In this document: positions 1 to 6,668 of the stretch, piece by piece
How positions within the stretch are numbered: the first letter of the stretch is position 1
Layout: every line of letters begins with the position of its first letter
From: an uncultured Microbacterium sp.
GTDB taxonomy: Bacteria; Actinomycetota; Actinomycetes; Actinomycetales; Microbacteriaceae
Length of the DNA: 40,205 nt
Assembly (NCBI GenBank): GCA_913774665.1
Contig: CAJYHN010000006.1
Span: 1 to 40,205 of the forward strand
Direction of reading: 5' to 3'
The notes under the pieces: generated by a model
What the model saw: only the letters and a program-made list of their open reading frames with translations
What the model was told of the DNA's origin: nothing
The model's database searches: none
Position numbers and translations under genes: made by a program

Positions 1-108
1 GACGAGCTGCGCGTGCAGTCGAAGTCGCGCGACGACCTGCAAGAGGTGCAGCGCCTGCTCAAGGCCGCCGACCTCGACGTCGACCTGCAGTTCACCAACT
101 ACCGGTAG
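1..108 (+). CDS. yajQ: YajQ family cyclic-di-GMP/nucleotide-binding protein, C-terminal end only
   Basis: The window opens inside this gene. The 35 visible codons end in the sequence LQFTNYR followed by TAG. A C-terminus close to LQFVNYR after a short helix is characteristic of the YajQ family (DUF520), small two-domain proteins with ferredoxin-like folds that bind nucleotides, reported as c-di-GMP effectors in some bacteria. Only the last helix and strand are visible, so the family call rests on this short but distinctive tail. The last six codons are also the prophage attachment site, so the final bases and the TAG stop are probably phage-derived; the displaced original end, with a TGA stop, lies at the right junction. 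Confidence 0.8.
   Translation, partial: DELRVQSKSRDDLQEVQRLLKAADLDVDLQFTNYR
91..108 (+). other. attL: left attachment site, end of yajQ
   Basis: Sequence TTCACCAACTACCGGTAG, coding FTNYR-stop. It matches the right copy at 15671-15688 in 15 of 18 positions; the mismatches fall at synonymous third positions (Thr, Arg) and in the stop codon (TAG against TGA). The longest identical block is AACTACCG (97-104 and 15677-15684), so the crossover probably lies there. The integrase stop codon begins two bases downstream, the usual arrangement next to attL. Confidence 0.85.
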
Positions 109-110
109 GC

Positions 111-1283
111 CTACCCGCTGACCTGGGCTTTCCTGCTGCTGGTCCGCGGAGAGTCCGCAAGATCGGCAATCGACGCCATGAGGTCCGCGGTGGCCGCGCG
201 CGTACGGTCCTCCGCTGACGGCCACAGGTGGGCGTAGGTATTGAGCGTGATCGACGGCTGAGCGTGACCGAGGGCGCGCTGCACGGTCACGACGTCGCAC
301 CCCGAGGCGATGAGGTTCGAGGCGAACGTGTGCCGGAGCGTGTGCAGCGTGACGCTGTCGGGGAGGCCCGCTCGAGAGCGGATCCCACGCCATGCCTCTC
401 CTGCGTTGTTGCGCTGGTAGAGGTCGCCGCGGGGTGTGCGGAACATCTGATCTTCCGGTGACGTGAGGCGAGACGCCGAGACGTGAGCCGAGAGGGTCTT
501 CGTGAGCTCGCCGGGAACGTAGATGGTGCGTTCGCTGCCGTACTTCGGGGCCACCAGTTCGGCGCTGGCGATCGACGAGCCTTGCACTTGGCGTCGGACG
601 TCGATGGCGCGGCCGAGGAAGTTGATGTCGCCGAGCTGTAGGCCGGCGGCTTCGCCGAGTCGAAGGCCCGCGAATAGGCACACCTCGACGAAGGGGCGGA
701 ACACGCCGGACGCCGCGAGCACGGCGGCTGACTGCTCAAGGGTGAGCACATGCATCGCGACATCTGCGCGGCGTGGTCGTGGGGCTTTGATCGTGGCCGT
801 CGGGCTCTCGGGGATGACCTTGTCAAGCACGGCGGCACGAAACGCCATCTGCACATAGTTCAAGCGCGTACGCACGGTCGACGGCGCGAGGCCGCGTTTC
901 GCCTCTCCGCTGACCCATGCCTGGACGTCCGACGGCTTCACCATGCCGATACCTCGGCGACGCCACGGCACGCTGTAGAGGGCCGTCTCCGCCGCGCTGA
1001 CGGTCCCCGCAGCCCACGCCTGCCGAGCAATCCATGCGGCGACCCAGTCATCCCACAGCGCTGATCCCGCACGGGGGTCGACGTACATGCCGGTGACGAC
1101 GGATGCCGTGACTTCGTCGAGCCAGCGCTGAGCGTCCCGCTTCAACTCGAAATGCTTCGCGTGCTCTCGCCCGGAGGCGTCGTGATAGCGCGCGCGCCAC
1201 TGCTTCCCCACGCCATAGCGGGCGCTGCGCTTCTTGCCACCCGAGCCGCGAACATGCCAGCGATCCTCAATGAAGCTCCGCAT
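111..1283 (-). CDS. int: Tyrosine recombinase, phage integrase
   Basis: Site-specific recombinase that would integrate and excise the element at the yajQ end. In the longest frame (starting at 1289) the catalytic residues of the family can be read: Arg210 in GLRLGEAAGL, Lys249 in APKYGSER, His316 and Arg319 in HTLRH, His342 in LGH and Tyr352 in TYAHL. The N-terminal 60 residues resemble the AP2-like arm-binding domain (GKQWRARYHDASGREHAKHF), followed by a core-binding SAM-like domain at about 75-160. I chose the ATG at 1283 because GAGGAG lies 5 nt upstream and it overlaps the repressor stop as TGATG; GTG codons at 1289 and 1286 are alternatives. It is co-transcribed with the repressor gene. 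Confidence 0.95.
   Translation of the reverse strand: MRSFIEDRWHVRGSGGKKRSARYGVGKQWRARYHDASGREHAKHFELKRDAQRWLDEVTASVVTGMYVDPRAGSALWDDWVAAWIARQAWAAGTVSAAETALYSVPWRRRGIGMVKPSDVQAWVSGEAKRGLAPSTVRTRLNYVQMAFRAAVLDKVIPESPTATIKAPRPRRADVAMHVLTLEQSAAVLAASGVFRPFVEVCLFAGLRLGEAAGLQLGDINFLGRAIDVRRQVQGSSIASAELVAPKYGSERTIYVPGELTKTLSAHVSASRLTSPEDQMFRTPRGDLYQRNNAGEAWRGIRSRAGLPDSVTLHTLRHTFASNLIASGCDVVTVQRALGHAQPSITLNTYAHLWPSAEDRTRAATADLMASIADLADSPRTSSRKAQVSG
142..158. repeat. Candidate integrase arm-type site, left copy
   Basis: GTCCGCGGAGAGTCCGC occurs here, inside the 3' coding end of the integrase, and again identically at 15546-15562, close to attR. A partial copy (GTCCGCGG) lies at 183-190. Identical repeats placed just inside both prophage ends fit arm-binding sites for the integrase N-terminal domain. 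The role is inferred from position alone. Confidence 0.55.
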
Positions 1284-1888
1284 CACCACTCCTCGGCTGA
1301 CGGCGGTCCGTCCTTCTCGGGCTCCTCGAACCGTTCGGCGAGCGCCTGCACCAGCTTGTTGCTCGGGTCACGGCGAGACTCGCGACGAACCATGTCGACG
1401 AACTCGTTGAGCTGGCGCTGATCGTCCGCGAGGAAGTCGACGACGTAGCCGATGTGCTTCAGCAGGTCTTCCTTCGTCCGCTCCATCCGCTCGACTGTGT
1501 CGTCGATACGGCCGGCCAGCGCGCTCATGCCGATCTCGTTCGTGGAGTAGGCCATGAAGAACACGGCCCCGGGCGGCATCCGAAAGACGTGAGCGAGCGC
1601 GTGCATCTCGGCGACGCGCATGGGCCGCTTGCCCTTCTCGAGCTTCGCGATGGACGTCTGGTGCAGATCAAAGCCCCACTCGGCGAGCCGCTCGGAAAGC
1701 TCGGACTGCGACCATCCGCGCTCCTCTCGGAGGATGCGGAACTTGTCGGCCATGCGCCTCTCCAGGAGCAACATCGCCTCTCGGTTTCCCTCGGCGCCCA
1801 GCGTCTTCATCGCCTCTATCTCGGCCTGCGTCACCTCGATGTAAGCGTCGCGCTCAGGTTGTGACTCGTTGTCGTCGGTTGTGTCCAC
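1283..1888 (-). CDS. XRE-family repressor, probable prophage immunity repressor
   Basis: A 201-residue protein with a Cro/C1-type helix-turn-helix at about residues 47-105 (FRILREERGWSQSELSERLA through IAKLEKGKRPMRVAEMHALA). The N-terminus is acidic, and a helical C-terminal part (about 130-190) could serve dimerisation. Position upstream of int and divergent from the early genes is typical of an immunity repressor. The start is GTG at 1888, where the -10 hexamer TAGTCT lies only 6 nt upstream, so the mRNA is probably leaderless, as for several phage repressors. No LexA-like S24 peptidase domain is seen, so SOS-driven self-cleavage is not indicated. Confidence 0.88.
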   Translation of the reverse strand: MDTTDDNESQPERDAYIEVTQAEIEAMKTLGAEGNREAMLLLERRMADKFRILREERGWSQSELSERLAEWGFDLHQTSIAKLEKGKRPMRVAEMHALAHVFRMPPGAVFFMAYSTNEIGMSALAGRIDDTVERMERTKEDLLKHIGYVVDFLADDQRQLNEFVDMVRRESRRDPSNKLVQALAERFEEPEKDGPPSAEEW

Positions 1889-1894
1889 ACGGAG

Positions 1895-1923
1895 AGACTA
1901 TGCCAGACGGTCTTAGACATCAA
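1895..1923 (-). promoter_or_regulatory. Leftward promoter for repressor and integrase
   Basis: On the minus strand, TTGATG (-35) is followed after 17 nt by TAGTCT (-10); the repressor GTG begins 6 nt after the -10. The expected transcription start therefore coincides with the start codon, giving a leaderless transcript. Confidence 0.65.
1905..1918. promoter_or_regulatory. Candidate repressor operator
   Basis: AGAC-G-GTCT-T-AGAC: three alternating half-sites that form two overlapping odd palindromes (1905-1913 and 1910-1918). They lie in the spacer of the leftward promoter and about 16 nt upstream of the rightward -35 box, a position where a repressor dimer could control both. Identification rests on symmetry and placement only. 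Confidence 0.45.
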
Positions 1924-1933
1924 GCGGCAGAGG

Positions 1934-1961
1934 TTGACAACGCGGCGCCACCGTGCCTAAT
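1934..1961 (+). promoter_or_regulatory. Rightward early promoter
   Basis: A perfect TTGACA at 1934-1939 is followed after 16 nt by CCTAAT at 1956-1961. It drives the excisionase-like gene and the early operon, divergent from the repressor promoter. Its start would give a leader of about 40 nt containing the AGGAG before 2008. Confidence 0.65.
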
Positions 1962-2007
1962 GTGCTCCAACCGCATCAAACCCATGACCAAGGAGAATTA
2001 AATCGCG

Positions 2008-2199
2008 ATGGAAGACAAGCTGCTGACGTTCAAGGAAGCGGCCGAGAAGCTGCGCACCAGCGAGGCCGGTCTGCGCTGGATGGTGCATTCCGGCAAGGCC
2101 CCGAAGTCGGCTCTCATCGGAGGCGCCCGGCGCATGTTCCGAGAGTCCGACGTCCAGGCATTCATCGACGCCGCCTTCGCTGACACCGCCGAGGTGTAG
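2008..2199 (+). CDS. Excisionase-like small helix-turn-helix protein
   Basis: A 63-residue protein built almost entirely of an AlpA/MerR-like winged helix (LTFKEAAEKLRTSEAGLRWMVHSGKAPKSALIGGARRMFRESDVQAFI), the fold of phage excisionases and small activators. It is the first gene of the rightward operon, with AGGAG about 13 nt before the ATG. Position opposite the repressor suggests either an excisionase directing int or a Cro-like early regulator; sequence alone does not decide. Confidence 0.8.
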   Translation: MEDKLLTFKEAAEKLRTSEAGLRWMVHSGKAPKSALIGGARRMFRESDVQAFIDAAFADTAEV

Positions 2200-2201
2200 C
2201 G

Positions 2202-3029
2202 ATGAGCGCCACACAAGACAAAGCCCCCGCATCCGGCCAGGGACGCGAGGGCGACAACCGCTCCAACCACGAGGAAGAAACGACCACCATGAACGCTACC
2301 GCTATTCACCCCGACGTGCAGGAAACCTTCGCGCGGCTCGAGGGCCTGCCGTCGAACCTCATGCTCGTCTTGCGCCCTGACGACGCCTTATATCAGACGA
2401 TCCGTGGGGTGTACCGCGTCGGGTCGTGGGCTTTCCCGATGTTCGTCCAGCAGCCGGAGAGCTACCGGGTCGGGAGCGTGCACCCGTTCTGGACGGTCAT
2501 CGGGCCGGACGGTCGCGTGACGCGGGACGTGCCTCCCGGTTTCGATCAGTGGCTCGCTACGGTGCACGGCGGTCTTGCGGCCACGCCGAATGCCGTCATC
2601 CGTCACGGTGACTACCTCGTCATCTCTCACGGCAACTACCAGGTAACCGACGTCGACCGCACCGGAGACGAGCCCATGTACGAGCTGATCAACTTCCACG
2701 AGGAAGAACGGCGGGAGCGAGCCAAGAGTGACGCGCTGATCGCCGCTCATCCTCAGATCCGCGCCGCGCAGCCGAAGTGGGCCGACGATGTGAACGTCAT
2801 GGGCGAGGGCGGCGGCGAGATCAACGTCATGTTCGAGCGCGACCTCGGCAACGTCACGATCTCGCAGTGGGGCACGCTCGAGGACGGCGTCTTCACGATG
2901 TCCGAGGACGAGCCGGTCCCGACCATCACCGTCGAACGCCTGGAGGCCGTAGGGCACCTCGACTTCATCCGATCCGTCGCGCAGCAGATGCTCGACGCGG
3001 CCGCCCTCATCGAGGAGGCGGCAGCATGA
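2202..3029 (+). CDS. Early phage protein of unknown function
   Basis: I do not recognise a family. The frame gives 275 residues from the ATG at 2202 (GAGGTG upstream), but an internal ATG at 2289 (Met30) is preceded by AGGAAG and by ACCACC, the same context that precedes several other phage genes here. The first 29 residues are polar and low-complexity and use more A/T-ending codons, so the true product may be 246 residues. The body is acidic, with no membrane segment, signal peptide or nuclease motif. A segment rich in beta-strand-forming residues spans about 55-170. The last codons overlap the next start (ATGA), implying translational coupling. Confidence 0.75.
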   Translation: MSATQDKAPASGQGREGDNRSNHEEETTTMNATAIHPDVQETFARLEGLPSNLMLVLRPDDALYQTIRGVYRVGSWAFPMFVQQPESYRVGSVHPFWTVIGPDGRVTRDVPPGFDQWLATVHGGLAATPNAVIRHGDYLVISHGNYQVTDVDRTGDEPMYELINFHEEERRERAKSDALIAAHPQIRAAQPKWADDVNVMGEGGGEINVMFERDLGNVTISQWGTLEDGVFTMSEDEPVPTITVERLEAVGHLDFIRSVAQQMLDAAALIEEAAA

Positions 3030-3484
3030 CCGGCATCGTGGGTGTCGACCTGCCCGTAGCTGAGGTCCACCAGGTCATCACGGACTACCTCGCCGCGTTC
3101 TACGGGACCATCGACGCGCTCGTCGCCAAGCACGGGCAGGGATGGAGCCCCAAGGACGAGTCGTGGAAGCCCGAGCTGCCCGCGGCGCTCCGCCCGTCGT
3201 GGGCTGTCAACACGAAGGCGACGGCGGACGGGCATCAGTTCTACTTCGACCTGACCGGCCCGTCCATCAACGGCATTGAGATGGCGCAGGACATCGTGGT
3301 CGAGCTCTCCTGGACGGGCGACTTCGAGAAGCACACGGTCGAGTCGATCAAGATCCGCGAGGCGTACGTCATCGCGTTCGAGCAGGAGTTGACCCTGCAG
3401 CAGGCCCGCGAGGCCACGGTGGGGATGATTGCGGCTGGCAAGCTGCTGGCGTCGCTGCTCGAGCCTCCGCAGGAGGTGCGATGA
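3026..3484 (+). CDS. Early phage protein of unknown function
   Basis: A 152-residue acidic soluble protein; no family recognised. The start ATG at 3026 overlaps the previous stop as ATGA and is preceded by GAGGAGG. Segments FYFDLTGPSINGIEMAQDIVVELSW and VESIKIREAYVIAFEQELTL look like beta strands ending in a helix, and the C-terminus (QQAREATVGMIAAGKLLASLL) is helical. There is no nucleotide-binding motif or cysteine cluster. Position between the early unknown gene and the winged-helix gene suggests a role in early replication or host takeover, but nothing more specific can be supported. Confidence 0.8.
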   Translation: MTGIVGVDLPVAEVHQVITDYLAAFYGTIDALVAKHGQGWSPKDESWKPELPAALRPSWAVNTKATADGHQFYFDLTGPSINGIEMAQDIVVELSWTGDFEKHTVESIKIREAYVIAFEQELTLQQAREATVGMIAAGKLLASLLEPPQEVR

Positions 3485-3820
3485 ATGGGCCGACGTCCTG
3501 CACCCGAGTGGGTGGCCAGGGAGGGCGTGTCGAGGTACGGGCTCACGACGCCCGAGCGGACGGTGCTGCTGTGCCTGTGGGATCACGCGGACAAGCAGGG
3601 GCTCACGTTCCCGTCGCAGCCGACGATCGCCCGCGAGACGGGGTACGGGCAGACGACGACCAAGGCCGCGACGAGGGTCCTGCACCGGCGCGGGTTCATC
3701 CGGCGAGCGGATGGGCTCGGCCCGGACGACGAGGTGCCACACGATCGCAAGGCCGTGAGGTGGGTCGTCGAGCAAACGCCCGCGTGGGTCGACCGGCGAC
3801 TAGTTCGGCACGCGACCTAG
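3485..3820 (+). CDS. Winged-helix DNA-binding protein, replication-initiator-like
   Basis: 111 residues with the core of the HTH_36/replication-initiator type winged helix: LTTPERTVLLCLWDHADKQG, then FPSQPTIARETGYGQTTTKAATRVLHRRGFIRR. In phage and plasmid proteins this arrangement is common in RepA-like initiators and replication-associated regulators. The ATG at 3485 follows AGGAGGTG; the alternative ATG at 3481 is in another frame that does not give this domain. Inverted GACC/GGTC repeats begin within its last codons and continue downstream, which fits a protein that binds next to its own gene. It is shorter than typical initiators, so a purely regulatory role remains possible. Confidence 0.8.
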   Translation: MGRRPAPEWVAREGVSRYGLTTPERTVLLCLWDHADKQGLTFPSQPTIARETGYGQTTTKAATRVLHRRGFIRRADGLGPDDEVPHDRKAVRWVVEQTPAWVDRRLVRHAT

Positions 3821-3901
3821 TGACCCTAGGCATGACCCATCGAGTGACCCATAAGGTGAGGGTCACCACTAGGTCGGCTCCCGCTGTAGCACTAGGTCAC
3901 C
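3813..3901. repeat. Iteron-like inverted and direct repeats, candidate phage origin
   Basis: CGACCTAGTGACCC (3813-3826) is matched in inverse orientation by GGGTCACCACTAGGTCG (3860-3876) and by CACTAGGTCACC (3890-3901). TGACCCAT occurs twice as a direct repeat (3833-3840 and 3845-3852). The cluster lies directly behind the winged-helix gene, the classic place for an initiator-bound origin. A GC hairpin (GCGCCC at 3956-3961 with GGGCGC at 3966-3971) follows and could end early transcription. The rest of 3902-4073 shows no gene I would support. Confidence 0.5.
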
Positions 3902-4073
3902 AGGCGACCGCAGAAGATAGATACAGGGAACGTGAGGTGCTCTGCCGTGACGTGCGCGCCCTCCCGGGCGCTAGCCGCTCGCTCCGCTCGCTGTGTGCGA
4001 TGAGGGCAAGGGTCATGACATCTCATCGCCGTCGGGCCGCTTGCGGCTCGACAGAAGCCGGGCAAGCACTCAC

Positions 4074-4385
4074 GTGACCGTCTGGGTGGAGGGCGTCGAC
4101 GACAAGGGTTCGTCCGTGTGGGGCTGTGACCACTGCCGCCACGGGGGATGGTGCCCCGACCGCGTCGACGCCCTCGCCGAGGCAGAGCGCCACGCCAAAG
4201 CCCACGGCATCCCGAGCGTCACCATCGTCGAGCGCAGGCACGGGCCCCGACCCGTCGCCACCCGAGACGACATCATCCGGCGCATGCTCGCCGAGAAGCA
4301 GACCGTCCGCGTCATCGCCGCAGCAGTCGGCCTCTCGACGGCCGGCGTCATCAAAGCCCGCAGAAGGATCGAGGCCCAGCGATGA
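4074..4385 (+). CDS. Small helix-turn-helix protein with CxxC-type N-terminus
   Basis: About 103 residues from GTG at 4074. The N-terminal half has a cysteine/histidine cluster (CDHCRHGGWC) that could bind zinc, and the C-terminal half a homeodomain-like helix-turn-helix (RDDIIRRMLAEKQTVRVIAAAVGLSTAGVIKARRRI). The frame is open back to 3993, but the upstream part is low-quality coding and overlaps the repeat-rich non-coding stretch, so I prefer the GTG. It overlaps the HNH gene as ATGA. Proteins of this kind just upstream of HNH and terminase genes can act as DNA-recognition partners in packaging; a small terminase-like role is possible but not shown. Confidence 0.65.
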   Translation: MTVWVEGVDDKGSSVWGCDHCRHGGWCPDRVDALAEAERHAKAHGIPSVTIVERRHGPRPVATRDDIIRRMLAEKQTVRVIAAAVGLSTAGVIKARRRIEAQR

Positions 4386-4681
4386 GCACCAAACACCAGA
4401 AGCCCGAGTGGCGCCGCACCTGCCGCATCATCCGCACACAGGTCCGCCTCGCCCACGAGCGAGGAGAAGACGTCCCGTGCTGGCGATGCGGCTACCTCAT
4501 CGAACCCGGCCAGCGGTACGACGTCGGCCACCTCAACCCCGACGGCGGCGAGGGCGTCGACAACGCAGCACCCGAGCACCGCGGGGAGAACCGCAGCCAC
4601 GGCGGACGCCTCGGCGCCCGCATCACGAACACCCGCCGCAAGGCACGACAGACAGGAATGGTGACACCACCATGGGCATGA
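4382..4681 (+). CDS. HNH endonuclease
   Basis: 99 residues. Cys33-x-x-Cys36 (CWRC), then DVGHLNPDGG with the HNH histidine at His50, NAAPEHRGEN with Asn61, and NRSHG give the beta-beta-alpha-metal nuclease signature. In many cos-type phages a small HNH nuclease is encoded beside the terminase and is needed for cleavage at cos during packaging; the position one small gene pair before the large terminase fits that role. The ATG at 4382 overlaps the previous stop. Confidence 0.9.
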   Translation: MSTKHQKPEWRRTCRIIRTQVRLAHERGEDVPCWRCGYLIEPGQRYDVGHLNPDGGEGVDNAAPEHRGENRSHGGRLGARITNTRRKARQTGMVTPPWA

Positions 4682-4860
4682 CACCCATCACCCTCAGCCG
4701 CGCGCAGCAGCTCGCAGTACTCGACGCCATCGGCATGGACTCCGCCATGGTCGAGGACAACGGAGTGCAGCTCTACCGCACCGACGACCCCGACCGCGTC
4801 GCCCTCCGCGTCACCGTCGTCGCCACCCTCGACGCCAACCGACTGGCGGACGCACTGTGA
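4672..4860 (+). CDS. Small phage protein of unknown function
   Basis: 62 residues from ATG at 4672, overlapping the end of the HNH gene by 10 bp. The context ACACCACCATG is shared with other phage starts. The sequence is acidic (LSRAQQLAVLDAIGMDSAMVEDNGVQLY, then a beta-like ending VALRVTVVATLDANRLADAL). I recognise no family. It overlaps the next frame by the four bases GTGA. Confidence 0.6.
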   Translation: MGMTPITLSRAQQLAVLDAIGMDSAMVEDNGVQLYRTDDPDRVALRVTVVATLDANRLADAL

Positions 4861-5063
4861 CCGGCGAGACCGGGGCCCTCCACCACTTCGAGCACGAGCG
4901 CGACGGCCGCGCCGCGTTTTTTGAGGGGGGTCCCTCAGCAACCCCCGGCTTCGCCTCAACACGCGCCCCTCTCCCTGCCGCTGGGGTCGGGTCAGCCCCT
5001 GATTCGGTCGGGTCGGACGGCGGCGCGAGCGAGGCGCACAGCGCGGCGGAGGGGGCATTGTGA
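4857..5063 (+). CDS. Doubtful small ORF before the large terminase
   Basis: 68 codons from a GTG overlapping the previous stop, ending with a TGA that overlaps the terminase GTG. The product is Ala/Gly/Ser/Pro-rich after residue 20 and looks unlike a folded protein. It contains a run of six T, then six G and a GAGGG/CCCTC hairpin at 4911-4936. A small terminase subunit would be expected at this place, but no such sequence is recognisable in any frame. It may be a linker ORF that carries terminase translation through, or non-coding DNA holding the packaging site. Confidence 0.35.
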   Translation: MTGETGALHHFEHERDGRAAFFEGGPSATPGFASTRAPLPAAGVGSAPDSVGSDGGASEAHSAAEGAL

Positions 5064-6616
5064 CGCGGCCCACGATGGCGGATCTCCAGGATGAGTCGAC
5101 GTGGCTGGAGTGGCGTTCGCTGATCCCCGCGGCGTCGCATGTAACCGAGCTCGTCACGACGGAGGACACGCGCCGTGAGTTCCTCGAGGGTGCCCGGCTG
5201 CTCCGTCTCGACCGAAAGAAGCTGGGCGTCCCGTCTCCCATCCAGCTTGTGATCGCCGACATGCTCAACGCGGGCCGGAAGTTCAACGGCATTCTGGAGC
5301 CGCGACGCACCACGAAGACGACGGCGGTGCAGGCGGTCATCCTGGGCCGCTGCTCCCTTCGCGAGGACTTCCTCGCAGGGTGGACGATGACGAAACGAGA
5401 CGGCGGGCAGAAGACCGGCGAGCGCTTCCGCAAGGACGTCGTCGACCAGCTCGTGCGCCTGTACCCCGACAAGGACTCCCGGCCGTTCATCGTCAACACC
5501 GGAAAGGGCACCGAGCACATCCGGTGGCCCGCGACGGGCTCGTGGTTCAACGCCTACGCCCCCGGCAACGACGCCTTCACGTCGGGCGCGTACGACATCG
5601 CCTGGGTCGACGAGGGGCAGGACGCACCGCCGGATCTCGGCGCCGACCTCATGACGTCCATCCCTCCGACGCTCGACGGCCGCGACCACCCGCAGATGAT
5701 CGTCTCCGGCACGGCCCCCGCGTTCCGCAAGGGCAACCTCCTGTGGGACGTGCTGCACATGCCCGGCGCCGGCGTCATCCGCCACGGCGTTCCCGACGAC
5801 GTCGACCCAGACGAGCTACTCGCGTGGGAGCCGACCGAGGAGCACCCGGCCGCGCGCGTGCGCGAGCTGATCGAGCTGCACCATCCCGGCATCGGCTACA
5901 CGACGCCGCTGTCCGACGTAGCCGACAACTTCGAGGCGATGAAGGCCACGCCCGGCGCGTTCAACACCGAGTACCTCGGCCTCGCTGGCGAGGAGGGCGC
6001 GAACACCACGCTCATCCCGGCCCCGCTGTGGAAGTCGCGCAAGCGCACGGCCGCCGAGCTGGCCACGGTCGAGATGCCGTCGCTCATGGCGGTCGCGCTC
6101 GCCGTGCACCCCGACGGGCGCTGGGCGTCGATCGCTGCTGCCTGGTGGGGGAAGCGGAAGGGTGAGCGTCACGCTGCTCTCATCCACCATCAGCAGGGCG
6201 TGGAGGGCCTGGGGAACGTCATCCTCACGATGTACCGGAAGCACAACCGCCGCATTGTCTACGACGGTCGCAGCTCGAGCGAGGGCATCGAGATTGCGCC
6301 GCTCATCGTCGCTCGCCCGCCGATCCAGGCGCGCCACCTGACGACCAGCGATATCGGCAAGGCGACGGTGCTCACCCTCAAGCTCCTCAAGGAGGGTGAC
6401 CTGTGGGTGTACGAGCAGCCGCCCCTCGACGACGCCGTCGACATCGCGGTGAAACGGAAGCTCGGCGAGTCCGGATCGTTCGCGTTCGGACGCCCCGATA
6501 TCCGCAGCCGGCCCGACGACGACATCACTCCGATCGAGGCTCTGTCCCGCGCGATCTACGCCCTCGACGACGAGATCAAAACCAGCTCGCTATCAGGGGT
6601 TTTCGGAGGCGTATAG
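5060..6616 (+). CDS. Phage terminase large subunit
   Basis: 518 residues. The ATPase domain shows a Walker A-like segment at about 80-90 (EPRRTTKTTAV) and Walker B with catalytic Glu at about 178-186 (YDIAWVDEG). The C-terminal nuclease domain follows from about 330, with acidic positions in MAVALAVHPDG, RIVYDGRSSSEG and DDITPIEALS that could bind metal. It powers DNA translocation into the prohead and cuts the packaged genome. The start is GTG at 5060 with GGAGGGGG just upstream. It is the first gene of the head module and is followed by a long palindrome. Confidence 0.93.
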   Translation: MTRPTMADLQDESTWLEWRSLIPAASHVTELVTTEDTRREFLEGARLLRLDRKKLGVPSPIQLVIADMLNAGRKFNGILEPRRTTKTTAVQAVILGRCSLREDFLAGWTMTKRDGGQKTGERFRKDVVDQLVRLYPDKDSRPFIVNTGKGTEHIRWPATGSWFNAYAPGNDAFTSGAYDIAWVDEGQDAPPDLGADLMTSIPPTLDGRDHPQMIVSGTAPAFRKGNLLWDVLHMPGAGVIRHGVPDDVDPDELLAWEPTEEHPAARVRELIELHHPGIGYTTPLSDVADNFEAMKATPGAFNTEYLGLAGEEGANTTLIPAPLWKSRKRTAAELATVEMPSLMAVALAVHPDGRWASIAAAWWGKRKGERHAALIHHQQGVEGLGNVILTMYRKHNRRIVYDGRSSSEGIEIAPLIVARPPIQARHLTTSDIGKATVLTLKLLKEGDLWVYEQPPLDDAVDIAVKRKLGESGSFAFGRPDIRSRPDDDITPIEALSRAIYALDDEIKTSSLSGVFGGV

Positions 6617-6655
6617 CAGATTGCTCAGTGGTAACCGTTATCACTGAGCAATCTG
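6617..6655. repeat. 39-bp near-perfect palindrome between terminase and portal genes
   Basis: Arm CAGATTGCTCAGTG (6617-6630) is the exact reverse complement of CACTGAGCAATCTG (6642-6655). The 11-nt centre is itself nearly palindromic (TAAC-C-GTTA flanked by a G/T mismatch). It starts directly after the terminase TAG. It is clearly less GC-rich than its surroundings and has no T-run, so it is not a typical intrinsic terminator. The portal GTG follows 14 nt later without a convincing ribosome-binding site, so an RNA hairpin controlling portal translation, or a protein-binding site, are possible. Confidence 0.85.
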
Positions 6656-6668
6656 TCAACTTCGAGAC

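Noticed and set aside
4911-4936. Programmed frameshift at the T6 run before a hairpin
   Set aside because: In the reading frame the site is GCG TTT TTT GAG; a -1 slip would run at once into TGA, and the +1 frame gives a Pro/Arg-rich product without homology I recognise.
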